A stretch of 21,184 nucleotides of DNA from DMER64 sp041654355 (GCA_041654355.1 JBAZDQ010000024.1:1-21184); one strand, 5' to 3'; counted from the first letter of the stretch, positions 9,041 to 15,563 are shown. A program made the numbers and translations. Notes: generated by a model not told the origin, from the letters alone.

Positions 9041-9603
9041 TGTCTGAGACTTATTATGTATTGATTGTTTTTATTGCCTGTGTAAAAGACACGGCTTTCC
9101 CCGCTTTTCATGTCCCTGGGATGGCAATCGATCCCGGTTCCAAGGGATTTGACGTAGCTTTCCTTGCGGGTCCACATTTCCGTAAACCGTTGAGCTTCCC
9201 GGCCGGGTATTTTCGTAACCCAGGCGTATTCTATGGGATTGCAGATGTAGCGGGCCATATCGTCGTCGTACCCAGCCACTTTTTCTATATCAATGCCAAC
9301 AGGATCCGGGGATAGGGCGCATACGACTGCCCCGTCGCAATGGCTTATGTTAAAATGTGTTCCCGGATAATTGGAAAGGAAGGGCTTGCTGTGTGGACCG
9401 TACGCGAAAACCGGTAATTGTGTAAAAAGATTTTCCTTTTTTAGCGCATACACCAGAAGCACATAAGCGGCCGCACACAATTTTCTGTCCGCGATCCTGG
9501 TATAGTTCATCATTTGCCGGTAACGTTCAAGGGGCATAAAAGCCCGGCACAGTTCCGGGAAACTGTCCGGCAAAGCGTCTGCATGAGGCAAAAGGTAGAT
9601 CAT
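9016..9603 (-). CDS. Sfp-type 4'-phosphopantetheinyl transferase
   Basis: This enzyme moves the phosphopantetheine arm of coenzyme A onto the carrier-domain serines of the NRPS (Ser972 and Ser1993 there), turning apo into holo enzyme. The 195-residue protein carries the family signatures in order: FNISHC (84-89), GIDIEK with metal ligands Asp105 and Glu107 (103-108), and WTRKESYVKSLG (144-155) with Glu148 and Lys152. It is slightly shorter than the usual 210-240 residues at the C-terminus, but all core motifs are present. Its 3' end overlaps the NRPS start by 25 bases, which fits translational coupling and a shared transcript. The ATG at 9601-9603 is preferred because the family's N-terminal segment needs it, although a -7 promoter box lies only 5 bases upstream. 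It could also serve the carrier proteins of the pigment locus at the right end; that is inference. Confidence 0.9.
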   Translation of the reverse strand: MIYLLPHADALPDSFPELCRAFMPLERYRQMMNYTRIADRKLCAAAYVLLVYALKKENLFTQLPVFAYGPHSKPFLSNYPGTHFNISHCDGAVVCALSPDPVGIDIEKVAGYDDDMARYICNPIEYAWVTKIPGREAQRFTEMWTRKESYVKSLGTGIDCHPRDMKSGESRVFYTGNKNNQYIISLRQCSKKPIP

Positions 9604-9608
9604 CCTTA

Positions 9609-9616
9609 CAAAAGTA
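9609..9616 (-). promoter_or_regulatory. Putative -7 box (TACTTTTG) for the transferase/NRPS operon
   Basis: On the minus strand this matches the Bacteroidetes -7 consensus TAnnTTTG exactly. A TTTG sits 18 bases upstream, inside the loop of the preceding terminator, and could act as the -33 box (usual spacing 19-21). Only 5 bases separate the box from the ATG, so a transcript from here would be leaderless or nearly so. The alternative is read-through from the cold-shock gene. Confidence 0.4.
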
Positions 9617-9617
9617 T

Positions 9618-9649
9618 AAAAAAAAATCCCGTCGCAAAGCGGCGGGATT
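9618..9649 (-). terminator. Intrinsic terminator of the cold-shock gene
   Basis: Read on the minus strand, arms 9639-9649 and 9625-9635 form an 11-bp GC-rich stem with one G-T wobble and a 3-base loop. A run of nine T residues follows. It lies 20 bases downstream of the cold-shock stop codon. It is immediately upstream of the transferase gene, so that operon either has its own promoter here or relies on read-through. Confidence 0.85.
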
Positions 9650-9669
9650 GCAAATGGTATGTTGCAGGA

Positions 9670-9861
9670 TTAGCTGCGTCTTACATTTACGGCATTTAAT
9701 CCTTTTCTTCCTTCCTGTAAGTCGAAAGTTACTTCATCATTGTCTCTGATCCTGTCAATAATACCTGATGAATGTACAAAATACTCTTTGGACGAGTTTG
9801 CGTCCTTGATAAAACCAAAACCTTTGATCTCATCGTAAAATTTAACGGTTCCGTTATTCAT
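9670..9861 (-). CDS. Cold-shock-domain RNA-binding protein
   Basis: This small cytoplasmic RNA/ssDNA-binding protein of 63 residues is the size of a single CspA-type OB-fold domain. It contains RNP1 KGFGFI (13-18) and RNP2 FVHSS (28-32). It opens with NNGTVKFYDEIKGFGF, the usual cold-shock-domain start. A longer frame begins at 9984, but its extra 41 residues are AT-rich, low-complexity and overlap the upstream gene, so the ATG at 9859-9861 is chosen. Its 5' leader of roughly 35 bases is almost all A and U on the RNA, with a -7 box upstream, and an intrinsic terminator follows. It therefore appears to be a single-gene transcript, and its place between two operons says little about their function. 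Whether cold or growth phase controls it cannot be read here. Confidence 0.93.
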   Translation of the reverse strand: MNNGTVKFYDEIKGFGFIKDANSSKEYFVHSSGIIDRIRDNDEVTFDLQEGRKGLNAVNVRRS

Positions 9862-9905
9862 TGAAATTAAAATAAAAAAATAAAAAAATAAAAAATTGTT
9901 AGCGT

Positions 9906-9913
9906 CAAAGATA
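9906..9913 (-). promoter_or_regulatory. Putative -7 box (TATCTTTG) for the cold-shock gene
   Basis: An exact TAnnTTTG match on the minus strand lies 44 bases before the cold-shock ATG, giving a short A/U-rich leader. No clear TTTG is present at the -33 distance. It lies in the only gap (about 97 bases) between the barrel-protein gene and the cold-shock gene. Confidence 0.5.
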
Positions 9914-9958
9914 TGACAATTAATTGGATAATTTGCAGTATTTGTTAAAAATAAATCT

Positions 9959-11179
9959 TTAAAACATAAACCGGACCCCTGCATTCAGGTTAAAATACAG
10001 TGGCCTTTCCCCCCGGATGGTATGTACCGGGTTGTGGCTGTCAGGGAAAAATGAGATCCCCGGTTCTATGAAAAGACCCAGTATGTTGATAATATTGTAT
10101 TGTGCTCCCAATGTGGCATTTACAGACCATTGCAGAGGAATCTGACCGATCGTGAAGTGCATATTTTCATCATCCATATTTCCCGAATAATCAAACGAAA
10201 CGCATTTTTCCAGCATGCCTCCTGCCGAGGCATATGCCGTGAAGAACCTTCCCGAAATAAAATTCCACCGGATTTTCAGGGGAACTCCCAGGTACCAGAG
10301 GATCCTTTCGGTCAGGAAGGTGCGGTTTGACGGGGTAACGGCATGCATGTGCGGAACGGAAAAAATTGAGGTGGCCAGCCGGGTGGCCAGCAATCCACTT
10401 TCCACAAACCAGTGCTCCGACAAAGGAAGTGAAACATAAAGGCCAAAGGAAACAGGCAGCCGGTGTTTGTATTCATATTGTACGTATGAGACGGGAGCGA
10501 ACGAAGCGTCGTAAGCATTAAGTCCGGTTTCTTTTTGCGTGATACCGTAAGTTGTCAACCGATTATCAGACATCAACAGATCGTTCATAGGCAGCGCACC
10601 TTCTGCTCCTCCCCGGCTAACATTCAACAGACCGGCAGCGGATACCATAAATTGTTTCCGGGGTTGCGTTTCCCGCGCAGATTCTGCAAAAGGATCAGTT
10701 GTATATACAGGACCCTTTACGTGAATTTGTTCCGGGGGAGATTCCTGTACAAGTTCTTGTGTGGGTTCTTGTGTGGGTTCCTGTGCGGGTTCTTGTACAA
10801 GTGCCTGAGCAGGTGCAGTGTCCGGATCCGTTGCCGGCTGCAGGGAAACGACTTTGACTCGGGATCCGGGAAGCATAAATATTGTATTGACCGGTCTTTC
10901 TGCTTTACAGGTCAGCCCGGTTGCCGGTTGGTGCAATTGTACTATGCGAACCGGCTGTTCAGACGTTCCGGCTCCCCCGTTGTTCAAAAAGAATACCGGT
11001 ACCAGTATAGCGGCAACACAGGCAGCTGCAAGCCCTGTTCTTCTAAATAAACGTATCCTATAGAAAGCAATGATCTTACGTTCCATACGCTCCCAGGAAA
11101 TATTGGTATCCAACACTTCCGGAAGCCCGTTCACTTTATCCCGGACAATTTCCGCCCATTTATTGTTGCTTTCTTTCAT
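9959..11179 (-). CDS. Anti-sigma-like anchored protein with C-terminal outer-membrane beta-barrel
   Basis: The 406-residue envelope protein is predicted to have three parts: a short basic cytoplasmic N-terminus (1-47), one membrane helix (about 48-65), and a long periplasmic linker, followed by a beta-strand-rich domain from about residue 220 that ends in Phe, as outer-membrane barrels do. The linker includes a run of imperfect four-residue repeats, PAQE, PTQE, LVQE (about 130-155). The start is the ATG at 11177-11179; a TTG at 11200 would add seven residues. Either start overlaps the 3' end of the sigma-factor gene, so the pair is cotranscribed and probably translationally coupled. That position and the N-terminal helix suggest the protein holds or senses for the sigma factor. 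No recognised anti-sigma zinc or FecR motif is seen. Similar sigma-adjacent barrel proteins are common in Bacteroidetes but poorly characterised. Confidence 0.82.
   Translation of the reverse strand: MKESNNKWAEIVRDKVNGLPEVLDTNISWERMERKIIAFYRIRLFRRTGLAAACVAAILVPVFFLNNGGAGTSEQPVRIVQLHQPATGLTCKAERPVNTIFMLPGSRVKVVSLQPATDPDTAPAQALVQEPAQEPTQEPTQELVQESPPEQIHVKGPVYTTDPFAESARETQPRKQFMVSAAGLLNVSRGGAEGALPMNDLLMSDNRLTTYGITQKETGLNAYDASFAPVSYVQYEYKHRLPVSFGLYVSLPLSEHWFVESGLLATRLATSIFSVPHMHAVTPSNRTFLTERILWYLGVPLKIRWNFISGRFFTAYASAGGMLEKCVSFDYSGNMDDENMHFTIGQIPLQWSVNATLGAQYNIINILGLFIEPGISFFPDSHNPVHTIRGERPLYFNLNAGVRFMF
10741..10812. repeat. Six imperfect 12-bp tandem repeats within the barrel-protein gene
   Basis: On the plus strand the units start at 10741, 10753, 10765, 10777, 10789 and 10801. 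Units 2 and 3 are identical (gttcttgtgtgg) and the others differ by a few bases. Each encodes four residues ending in Gln-Glu on the minus strand, so changes in copy number would stay in frame and alter only the length of the periplasmic linker. Confidence 0.8.
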
Positions 11180-11678
11180 ATTCTTGTATTTGCGAAGCAA
11201 GCAAACTTTTAGCCCTGTATAATTGGGATGAGGATGTTTTTTCTTTAATGTTCAGTTCCCGTGCAATCTCTTTATGACTCATCCCTTCAAATACATAAAG
11301 ATTGAATACGGCCCTGTACCCGGGAGGCAGCTGTTGAATGAAACTGCGTAAAACAGTCCCCGGGATTCTTTCTGCAGCGGCTTCCAACAAATCATCATTT
11401 GCAGGTTCTTTTTCTGCTTCTACCAAAGAACTGTTCCTTAACAGGTCTTTCTTTCTAAGGTGCTGTAAACAGGTATTGATCATGATCCTTTCCATCCATG
11501 CCCTCAGAGATCCTTCTCCCCTGTCCGTAAATTTATCCAAAGACCGAAACACCTGCATAAACCCGTCGTGCATCATGTCCTCTGCCTGTTCCCTTCCCGG
11601 AGCATACCGCATACACACTGTCAACATGCGCCTGGCGTACTTCTGGTATATCTCTTTCCAAAGCTCTCTGTCTTTCAT
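11160..11678 (-). CDS. ECF-family RNA polymerase sigma factor
   Basis: This cytoplasmic sigma-70-family factor of 172 residues directs RNA polymerase to a small regulon, probably an envelope-linked one. Region 2 occupies about residues 8-77, with QAEDMMHDGFMQVF and a basic segment around LRKKD. Region 4 occupies about 115-165, with LPPGYRAVFNLYVFEGMSH and a helix-turn-helix around HKEIARELNIKE. There is no region 1 or 3 and no C-terminal extension, so it is a typical short ECF factor of the kind Bacteroidetes carry in many copies. The downstream gene overlaps its end by 20 bases and encodes a membrane-anchored protein that may regulate it. A divergent lipoprotein gene starts 135 bases away and is a reasonable candidate target. 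Autoregulation is likely for the class but no promoter match was found. Confidence 0.93.
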   Translation of the reverse strand: MKDRELWKEIYQKYARRMLTVCMRYAPGREQAEDMMHDGFMQVFRSLDKFTDRGEGSLRAWMERIMINTCLQHLRKKDLLRNSSLVEAEKEPANDDLLEAAAERIPGTVLRSFIQQLPPGYRAVFNLYVFEGMSHKEIARELNIKEKTSSSQLYRAKSLLASQIQEYERKQQ

Positions 11679-11719
11679 CTGTGTTTACGGTCATCATTTA
11701 AATGCAGGGGGTCACGTAA

Positions 11720-11759
11720 TACTGCATTGACAAATATTTTTTCTTTCTTTGATGCAGTA
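11720..11759. promoter_or_regulatory. Inverted repeat in the ECF/NigD divergent intergenic region
   Basis: TACTGCAT at 11720-11727 and its exact reverse complement ATGCAGTA at 11752-11759 flank 24 AT-rich bases, midway between the divergent start codons at 11678 and 11814. The spacing and symmetry would suit a dimeric regulator or an overlapping promoter pair. An 8-base match over this distance could also be chance. No TAnnTTTG box is present in this gap. Confidence 0.3.
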
Positions 11760-11813
11760 ATTGAAAAATCGCTGCAATTAGTAAACAGAAACAACAACGA
11801 AAATACTAAAATA

Positions 11814-12548
11814 ATGAAAAGAATAAGCAATTTCATTTTTTTGATCTCTGCGGCCACCCTGCTCCTTACCATGAATTCCTGTTCCAAATGGCTGGATCCA
11901 GGTGAAGAAACCAAAGTCACTTGGGGAACCATAACCTTAGACACACATGAACAGGAAGTTGACGGAGAGTTCCCGTTTTATGTCATTACCGACGATACCC
12001 TGCTGTTCTGTCCCGTGAACCATACCTCTATCAATGATGAATTTGAACCTATAGACGGAGAGCGGCTGATATTGTATTATACCATCCACGGTGATGATCA
12101 ACAAGGGGAAGAAGTCCAGACAGATGAATCAACCGTGAAATACATTGACATTATGCAGATGCACCTTGTGGATACGGAAGATTTCATTTTCACCGGCCAG
12201 CCCGATACACTGGGTACGGACAGGGTTGAACCGCAGTATTTATGGTATGCCGGAGGCGGGTTCGGCTCTAAAAGGTATCTAAACCTGCAGGTATCCATAC
12301 AGGCCATGGACCCGACCAAGCATTCCTTTGCCCTTATCTACGACCTTAACCGGGAAACTCCTCTGGAAGACGGTTATTACTGCATGGAATTGCGTCACGA
12401 ATCCGGCAACGATCCTTTGTATACCAATTATTCCACCATGATGTCCTATCCCCTACAGGGAGATTGTATTGCAGAAGGTGTTAAAGGACTGAAAATTAAA
12501 GTAAATACCATTAACCAGGGCCTGAAAGTTTTCACTCTGGATTATTAA
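11814..12548 (+). CDS. NigD-like lipoprotein
   Basis: The 244-residue predicted lipoprotein has a basic start, a hydrophobic stretch (7-19) and a lipid-attachment Cys23 (MNSC). The mature part has the layout of the NigD-like family: an N-terminal small beta-domain (TWGTITLDTHE, DDTLLFCPVN, DGERLILYYTIHGDD), then a larger immunoglobulin-like beta domain from about residue 115. The family is named from a gene of the nigrescin bacteriocin locus of Prevotella nigrescens, but most members lie outside such loci and their function is unknown. Longer in-frame starts upstream (from 11568) would run through the sigma-factor gene and lose the lipobox, so the ATG at 11814 is used. It is divergent from the ECF operon and is followed by a strong terminator, so it is transcribed alone. 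No bacteriocin gene is nearby. Confidence 0.83.
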   Translation: MKRISNFIFLISAATLLLTMNSCSKWLDPGEETKVTWGTITLDTHEQEVDGEFPFYVITDDTLLFCPVNHTSINDEFEPIDGERLILYYTIHGDDQQGEEVQTDESTVKYIDIMQMHLVDTEDFIFTGQPDTLGTDRVEPQYLWYAGGGFGSKRYLNLQVSIQAMDPTKHSFALIYDLNRETPLEDGYYCMELRHESGNDPLYTNYSTMMSYPLQGDCIAEGVKGLKIKVNTINQGLKVFTLDY

Positions 12549-12578
12549 TTTGTTTACGGTTAAATGAATTAATGCGCC

Positions 12579-12604
12579 ACCCCGTTTTTCAACGGGGTTT
12601 TTTT
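12579..12604 (+). terminator. Intrinsic terminator after the NigD-like gene
   Basis: Arms ACCCCGTT (12579-12586) and AACGGGGT (12591-12598) form a perfect 8-bp stem with a 4-base loop, followed by a T run on the plus strand. It begins 30 bases past the stop codon. The T run merges into the -7 box of the next gene. Confidence 0.88.
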
Positions 12605-12611
12605 ATTTTTG
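12604..12611 (+). promoter_or_regulatory. Putative -7 box (TATTTTTG) for the lactonase-like gene
   Basis: An exact TAnnTTTG match starts at the end of the T run of the preceding terminator and ends 13 bases before the ATG at 12625. This implies a very short leader. The -33 position falls inside the terminator stem and shows no TTTG. Confidence 0.45.
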
Positions 12612-12624
12612 TAAAAAATTGATC

Positions 12625-13701
12625 ATGAAAAAATTAATATTCCTTTTTTTAATTATGGTATCATTACATGCATGCACTTCAGGCAGGCAGGATCTGACAT
12701 TGCTGGCCGGCACCTATACCACAGGAGACAGTCACGGAATCTATACTTACGGCTTTGATCTTTCTACGGGTGATTTTCAACTGCTGGACAGCACCGCTTC
12801 CGTAAATCCTTCTTTCCTGGCCGTGTCAACGGCAGAGAACCTGGTATATGCTGTCAACGAAAGCGGTCCCGCATCCGGGCTTGCTGTTTTTATTGCGGAC
12901 AGGAAAAGCGGAAAGCTTACGCCTTTAAGATTCCGGGGAAATCCCGGTGCAGATCCCTGCCACGTGGCGGTGGAACCTTCCGGAAGGTATGTGGTAACAG
13001 CAGATTATTCGTCCGGAACGGTGACTGTTTTTTCTCCGGAAGCAGAAACCATCAGGTACCGCTGGGAATTTACGGGTTCGGGACCCGATACGATCAGGCA
13101 AAAAGCCCCTCATATCCATTGCGTTGTCTTTTCTCCGGATGGCAGTCATTTGTTTGCCACAGACCTGGGGACTGATCGCATATATGTTTTCAGCAACCGG
13201 GTGAAGGAAGCCCCGGTGCTTTCAGACACCGTTACGCTGGAACCGGGTAGTGGTCCCAGGCATCTGGTATTCAATAAAAAAGGGGACCGTGCATACCTGG
13301 TTAACGAACTCTCGGGCATGGTTACTGTTTTTACTCACCAAAACGGGAAACTGGACCGGATCCAGTCTGTAACGGCAGATACACTGAGCGCACGCGGAAG
13401 CGCCCATATTGCTTTATCTGCGGACGGGAATTTCCTGTATGCTTCCACACGTCTGAAAGGAGACGGTCTGATAACCTACATTGTGGATGACAAAAGCGGA
13501 ATGCTGACACGAGCAGGATTTCAGCCTACGGGAAGCCATCCCAGGCATTTTTTGATCACCCCGGATGATCATTGGATCCTGGTCTCCTGTAAAAACGAAA
13601 ACCATATAGAAATTTACAGGCGTAACAGAAAAACCGGCCTTCCGGAAGATACAGGTAAACGAATCCTCGTGGAGCAGCCGGTTTGCCTGCTTGCCTTATA
13701 G
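12625..13701 (+). CDS. Exported lactonase-family seven-bladed beta-propeller lipoprotein
   Basis: The 358-residue protein belongs to the lactonase (6-phosphogluconolactonase, YbhE-like) propeller family. Motifs include LLAGTYTTGDSHGIYTYGFD at the first blade, NPSFLAVS, DPCHVAVEPSGRYV, PHIHCVVFSPDGSHLFATDLGTDRIYVF and GPRHLVFNKKGDRAYLVNEL, each marking a blade, and SHPRHFLITPD near the end. The N-terminus is a lipoprotein signal with LHAC and Cys17, so the mature protein is predicted to be in the periplasm or on a membrane surface. That makes the cytosolic pentose-phosphate reaction an unlikely role; hydrolysis of sugar lactones or another periplasmic role is possible. The ATG at 12625 is chosen over the TTG six bases earlier. 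The gene has its own terminator-flanked promoter. Its last 6 bases overlap the pirin gene, which runs the other way. Confidence 0.85.
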   Translation: MKKLIFLFLIMVSLHACTSGRQDLTLLAGTYTTGDSHGIYTYGFDLSTGDFQLLDSTASVNPSFLAVSTAENLVYAVNESGPASGLAVFIADRKSGKLTPLRFRGNPGADPCHVAVEPSGRYVVTADYSSGTVTVFSPEAETIRYRWEFTGSGPDTIRQKAPHIHCVVFSPDGSHLFATDLGTDRIYVFSNRVKEAPVLSDTVTLEPGSGPRHLVFNKKGDRAYLVNELSGMVTVFTHQNGKLDRIQSVTADTLSARGSAHIALSADGNFLYASTRLKGDGLITYIVDDKSGMLTRAGFQPTGSHPRHFLITPDDHWILVSCKNENHIEIYRRNRKTGLPEDTGKRILVEQPVCLLAL

Positions 13702-14583
13702 GATCAGGAACGTCGGATCTTTGTGCCTGATGAATGTCCCATCCTCCAGTTCCCTGAAAGCCAGATCAAGTTCTTCTTTTGTATTCATTACAATGGGACC
13801 TCCCCATGAAACGGGTTCATTCAGGGGTTTGGCCGCAACGAGAAGAAAACGGGCCCCTTTGCTTCCCGAATGCACGGAAACCGTGTCGTTCCCTTCGCCG
13901 GGGTTTCCGGTTGCTGCCATAAGCATGGCACAGCCCTTATCTTCATAATCCTCCTTACCCGCCGGCATAAGGTTTCCCTCCAGAAGATACAGGAACAGGG
14001 TGTGGTCGTTGGGAGTCTGATCGTAAAGCCACTCCCTGTCCGGTTCCAATGTAATGTCCAGGTATTGAACACCCTGATACCCTCCGTCCATGGGTCCTTT
14101 CATTCCGTTGTAAATACCGGATAGTATGCGCACAACGGCTCCATTCTCACGTAAGACAGGTACATCTTCCTGCAAAATATCCCTGTACGTGGGTATTGTC
14201 ATTTTTTCTTTTGCAGGGAGATTTACCCATAGCTGACAACCCAGCATACGAGGCGATTCTTTAGGCATCTCCTGATGAATGATCCCGGAACCGGCCGTCA
14301 TCCACTGGCATTGTAAATCAGCTATGGTCCCTTTGTTCCCGAGACTGTCCATATGCTCAATAAGTCCTTCCACAAGGTACGTAACCGTTTCGATCCCCCG
14401 GTGGGGATGAAAGGGAAATCCCCGGATGTAATCATCAGGATCTGTGGAATCAAACCCATCCAGCATTAAAAAAGGATCGTAAGCCCGTACGGTTTTCAAT
14501 CCCAAAACCCTGCGCAGCCTCACTCCGGCTCCGTCAACAGCTTCTTTTCCGCGATCTATGCGGATGCAAATTCTAGTTCCCAT
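13696..14583 (-). CDS. Pirin-family cupin protein
   Basis: This 295-residue bicupin protein is of normal pirin length. The N-terminal cupin has the metal-binding set His59, His61, His103 and Glu105, in FPFHPHRG and GSGIIHQEMP; pirins bind iron there. Known roles differ between organisms: quercetin 2,3-dioxygenase activity (E. coli YhhW), regulation of pyruvate dehydrogenase, or redox sensing. None can be assigned from sequence. The start at 14583 gives the usual N-terminus, with the conserved DGAGVRLRRVLG. The aldo-keto reductase gene upstream overlaps it by 28 bases, so the two form one translationally coupled operon, which points to a redox or carbonyl-detoxification context. The 3' end overlaps the convergent lactonase gene by 6 bases and no terminator separates them. 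Confidence 0.92.
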   Translation of the reverse strand: MGTRICIRIDRGKEAVDGAGVRLRRVLGLKTVRAYDPFLMLDGFDSTDPDDYIRGFPFHPHRGIETVTYLVEGLIEHMDSLGNKGTIADLQCQWMTAGSGIIHQEMPKESPRMLGCQLWVNLPAKEKMTIPTYRDILQEDVPVLRENGAVVRILSGIYNGMKGPMDGGYQGVQYLDITLEPDREWLYDQTPNDHTLFLYLLEGNLMPAGKEDYEDKGCAMLMAATGNPGEGNDTVSVHSGSKGARFLLVAAKPLNEPVSWGGPIVMNTKEELDLAFRELEDGTFIRHKDPTFLIL

Positions 14584-15545
14584 AGCTCTTCAGATGTAAA
14601 TGTGTTATTGTAAGCGGCTTTCAAATTTTCTTCCAATTGTTCAACAGTGCGTGCGCCAATGAGTACCGAAGTCACCCGCGGATCTTTCAGAAGCCATGAA
14701 ATGGCCATCTGAGCCAGTGTCTGACCGCGTTCCCGGGCAATCCGGTTCCACTTGTTGATCTTTTCCAGGATTTCCGGTGTTATGTTTTCTACCTGCAAGG
14801 CACCGTCAGCCCTCTGGGCCCGGGAACCAACGGGAATGCCTTTCAGGTATTTTCCGGTAAGCATGCCCTGGGCCAGTGGTGAAAAAGCAATGCACCCCAC
14901 TCCTTCTTTTTCCAGAACATCCATAAGTTCGGCTTCTACCCAGCGTTCCAGGAGGGAATACTTGGGCTGGTGGATCAGGCAGGAAGTCCCCAGTTCCCGC
15001 AGGATACTGAATGCCCTGCGTGCCTGATCGGCAGGATAATTGGATATACCTGCGTAAAGTGCTTTACCACTGTGAACGGCATGGGCCAGTGCCCCCATGG
15101 TCTCCTCCAGGGGCGTATCCGGATCCGGCCTGTGTGAATAGAAAATATCCACATACGGCAGGCCCATACGTTCCAGGCTTTGGTCCAGGCTGGCAAGCAG
15201 GTATTTACGCGATCCCCAGTTCCCGTAAGGTCCCGGCCACATATCGTAACCGGCTTTTGTGGATATGATAAGCTGATCCCTGTAAGCCGACAGATCTTCC
15301 CGCATCACTTTACCGAAATTGCGTTCGGCAGACCCGTACGGGGGACCGTAATTGTTGGCCAGGTCAAAATGCGTGATTCCGCTGTCAAAGGCTTTCAAAA
15401 TAACTTTCCGCCCGTTTCCATAATCATCCACATCACCGAAATTATGCCACAAACCAAGAGATATGGAGGGCAGCTGCAAACCGCTCCGGCCGCAGCGACG
15501 GTATATCATTTTACCGTACCTGTTTTCATTGGGTATATAACTCAT
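14556..15545 (-). CDS. yghZ: Aldo-keto reductase, YghZ-like (AKR14 type)
   Basis: This is an NADPH-dependent cytoplasmic oxidoreductase of 329 residues, with the (alpha/beta)8 barrel and catalytic tetrad Asp61, Tyr66, Lys97 and His138 in the motifs HFDLANNYG, ISTKAGYD and YSHRPDPDTP. The opening, YRRCGRSGLQLPSISLGLWHNFGD, is the diagnostic start of the E. coli YghZ (L-glyceraldehyde 3-phosphate reductase, methylglyoxal-reducing) group. The cofactor loop near the C-terminus, SVLIGARTVEQLEENL, is also intact. The ATG at 15543-15545 is chosen because it matches the family start; an upstream in-frame ATG at 15609-15611 would run through both divergent promoter boxes. It is the first gene of a two-gene operon with the pirin gene, overlapping it by 28 bases. 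The gene name is by resemblance; the substrate here is unproven. Confidence 0.88.
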   Translation of the reverse strand: MSYIPNENRYGKMIYRRCGRSGLQLPSISLGLWHNFGDVDDYGNGRKVILKAFDSGITHFDLANNYGPPYGSAERNFGKVMREDLSAYRDQLIISTKAGYDMWPGPYGNWGSRKYLLASLDQSLERMGLPYVDIFYSHRPDPDTPLEETMGALAHAVHSGKALYAGISNYPADQARRAFSILRELGTSCLIHQPKYSLLERWVEAELMDVLEKEGVGCIAFSPLAQGMLTGKYLKGIPVGSRAQRADGALQVENITPEILEKINKWNRIARERGQTLAQMAISWLLKDPRVTSVLIGARTVEQLEENLKAAYNNTFTSEELWELEFASA

Positions 15546-15551
15546 AATATA

Positions 15552-15559
15552 CAAATATA
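15552..15559 (-). promoter_or_regulatory. Putative -7 box (TATATTTG) for the aldo-keto reductase/pirin operon
   Basis: An exact TAnnTTTG match on the minus strand lies only 6 bases before the ATG, again implying a leaderless or near-leaderless transcript. It sits 4 bases from the opposing box at 15564-15571, so polymerases on the two strands could not occupy both at once. Confidence 0.45.
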
Positions 15560-15563
15560 ATCG

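Noticed and set aside
9862..9984. A 41-residue N-terminal extension of the cold-shock protein
   Set aside because: The extra residues are low-complexity, run through the promoter box and A/T-rich leader, and overlap the upstream gene. The family start is the ATG at 9859-9861.
10741..10812. Short direct repeats as a possible CRISPR-like array
   Set aside because: The units are 12 bases, contiguous, without spacers, and encode an in-frame tetrapeptide repeat.
11568..11813. A longer NigD-like protein starting at 11568
   Set aside because: It would be antisense to the sigma-factor gene and would bury the lipoprotein signal inside the chain.
11814..12548. NigD-like gene as part of a bacteriocin/immunity locus
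   Set aside because: No small precursor, export or modification gene is nearby, and most members of this family are found outside bacteriocin loci.
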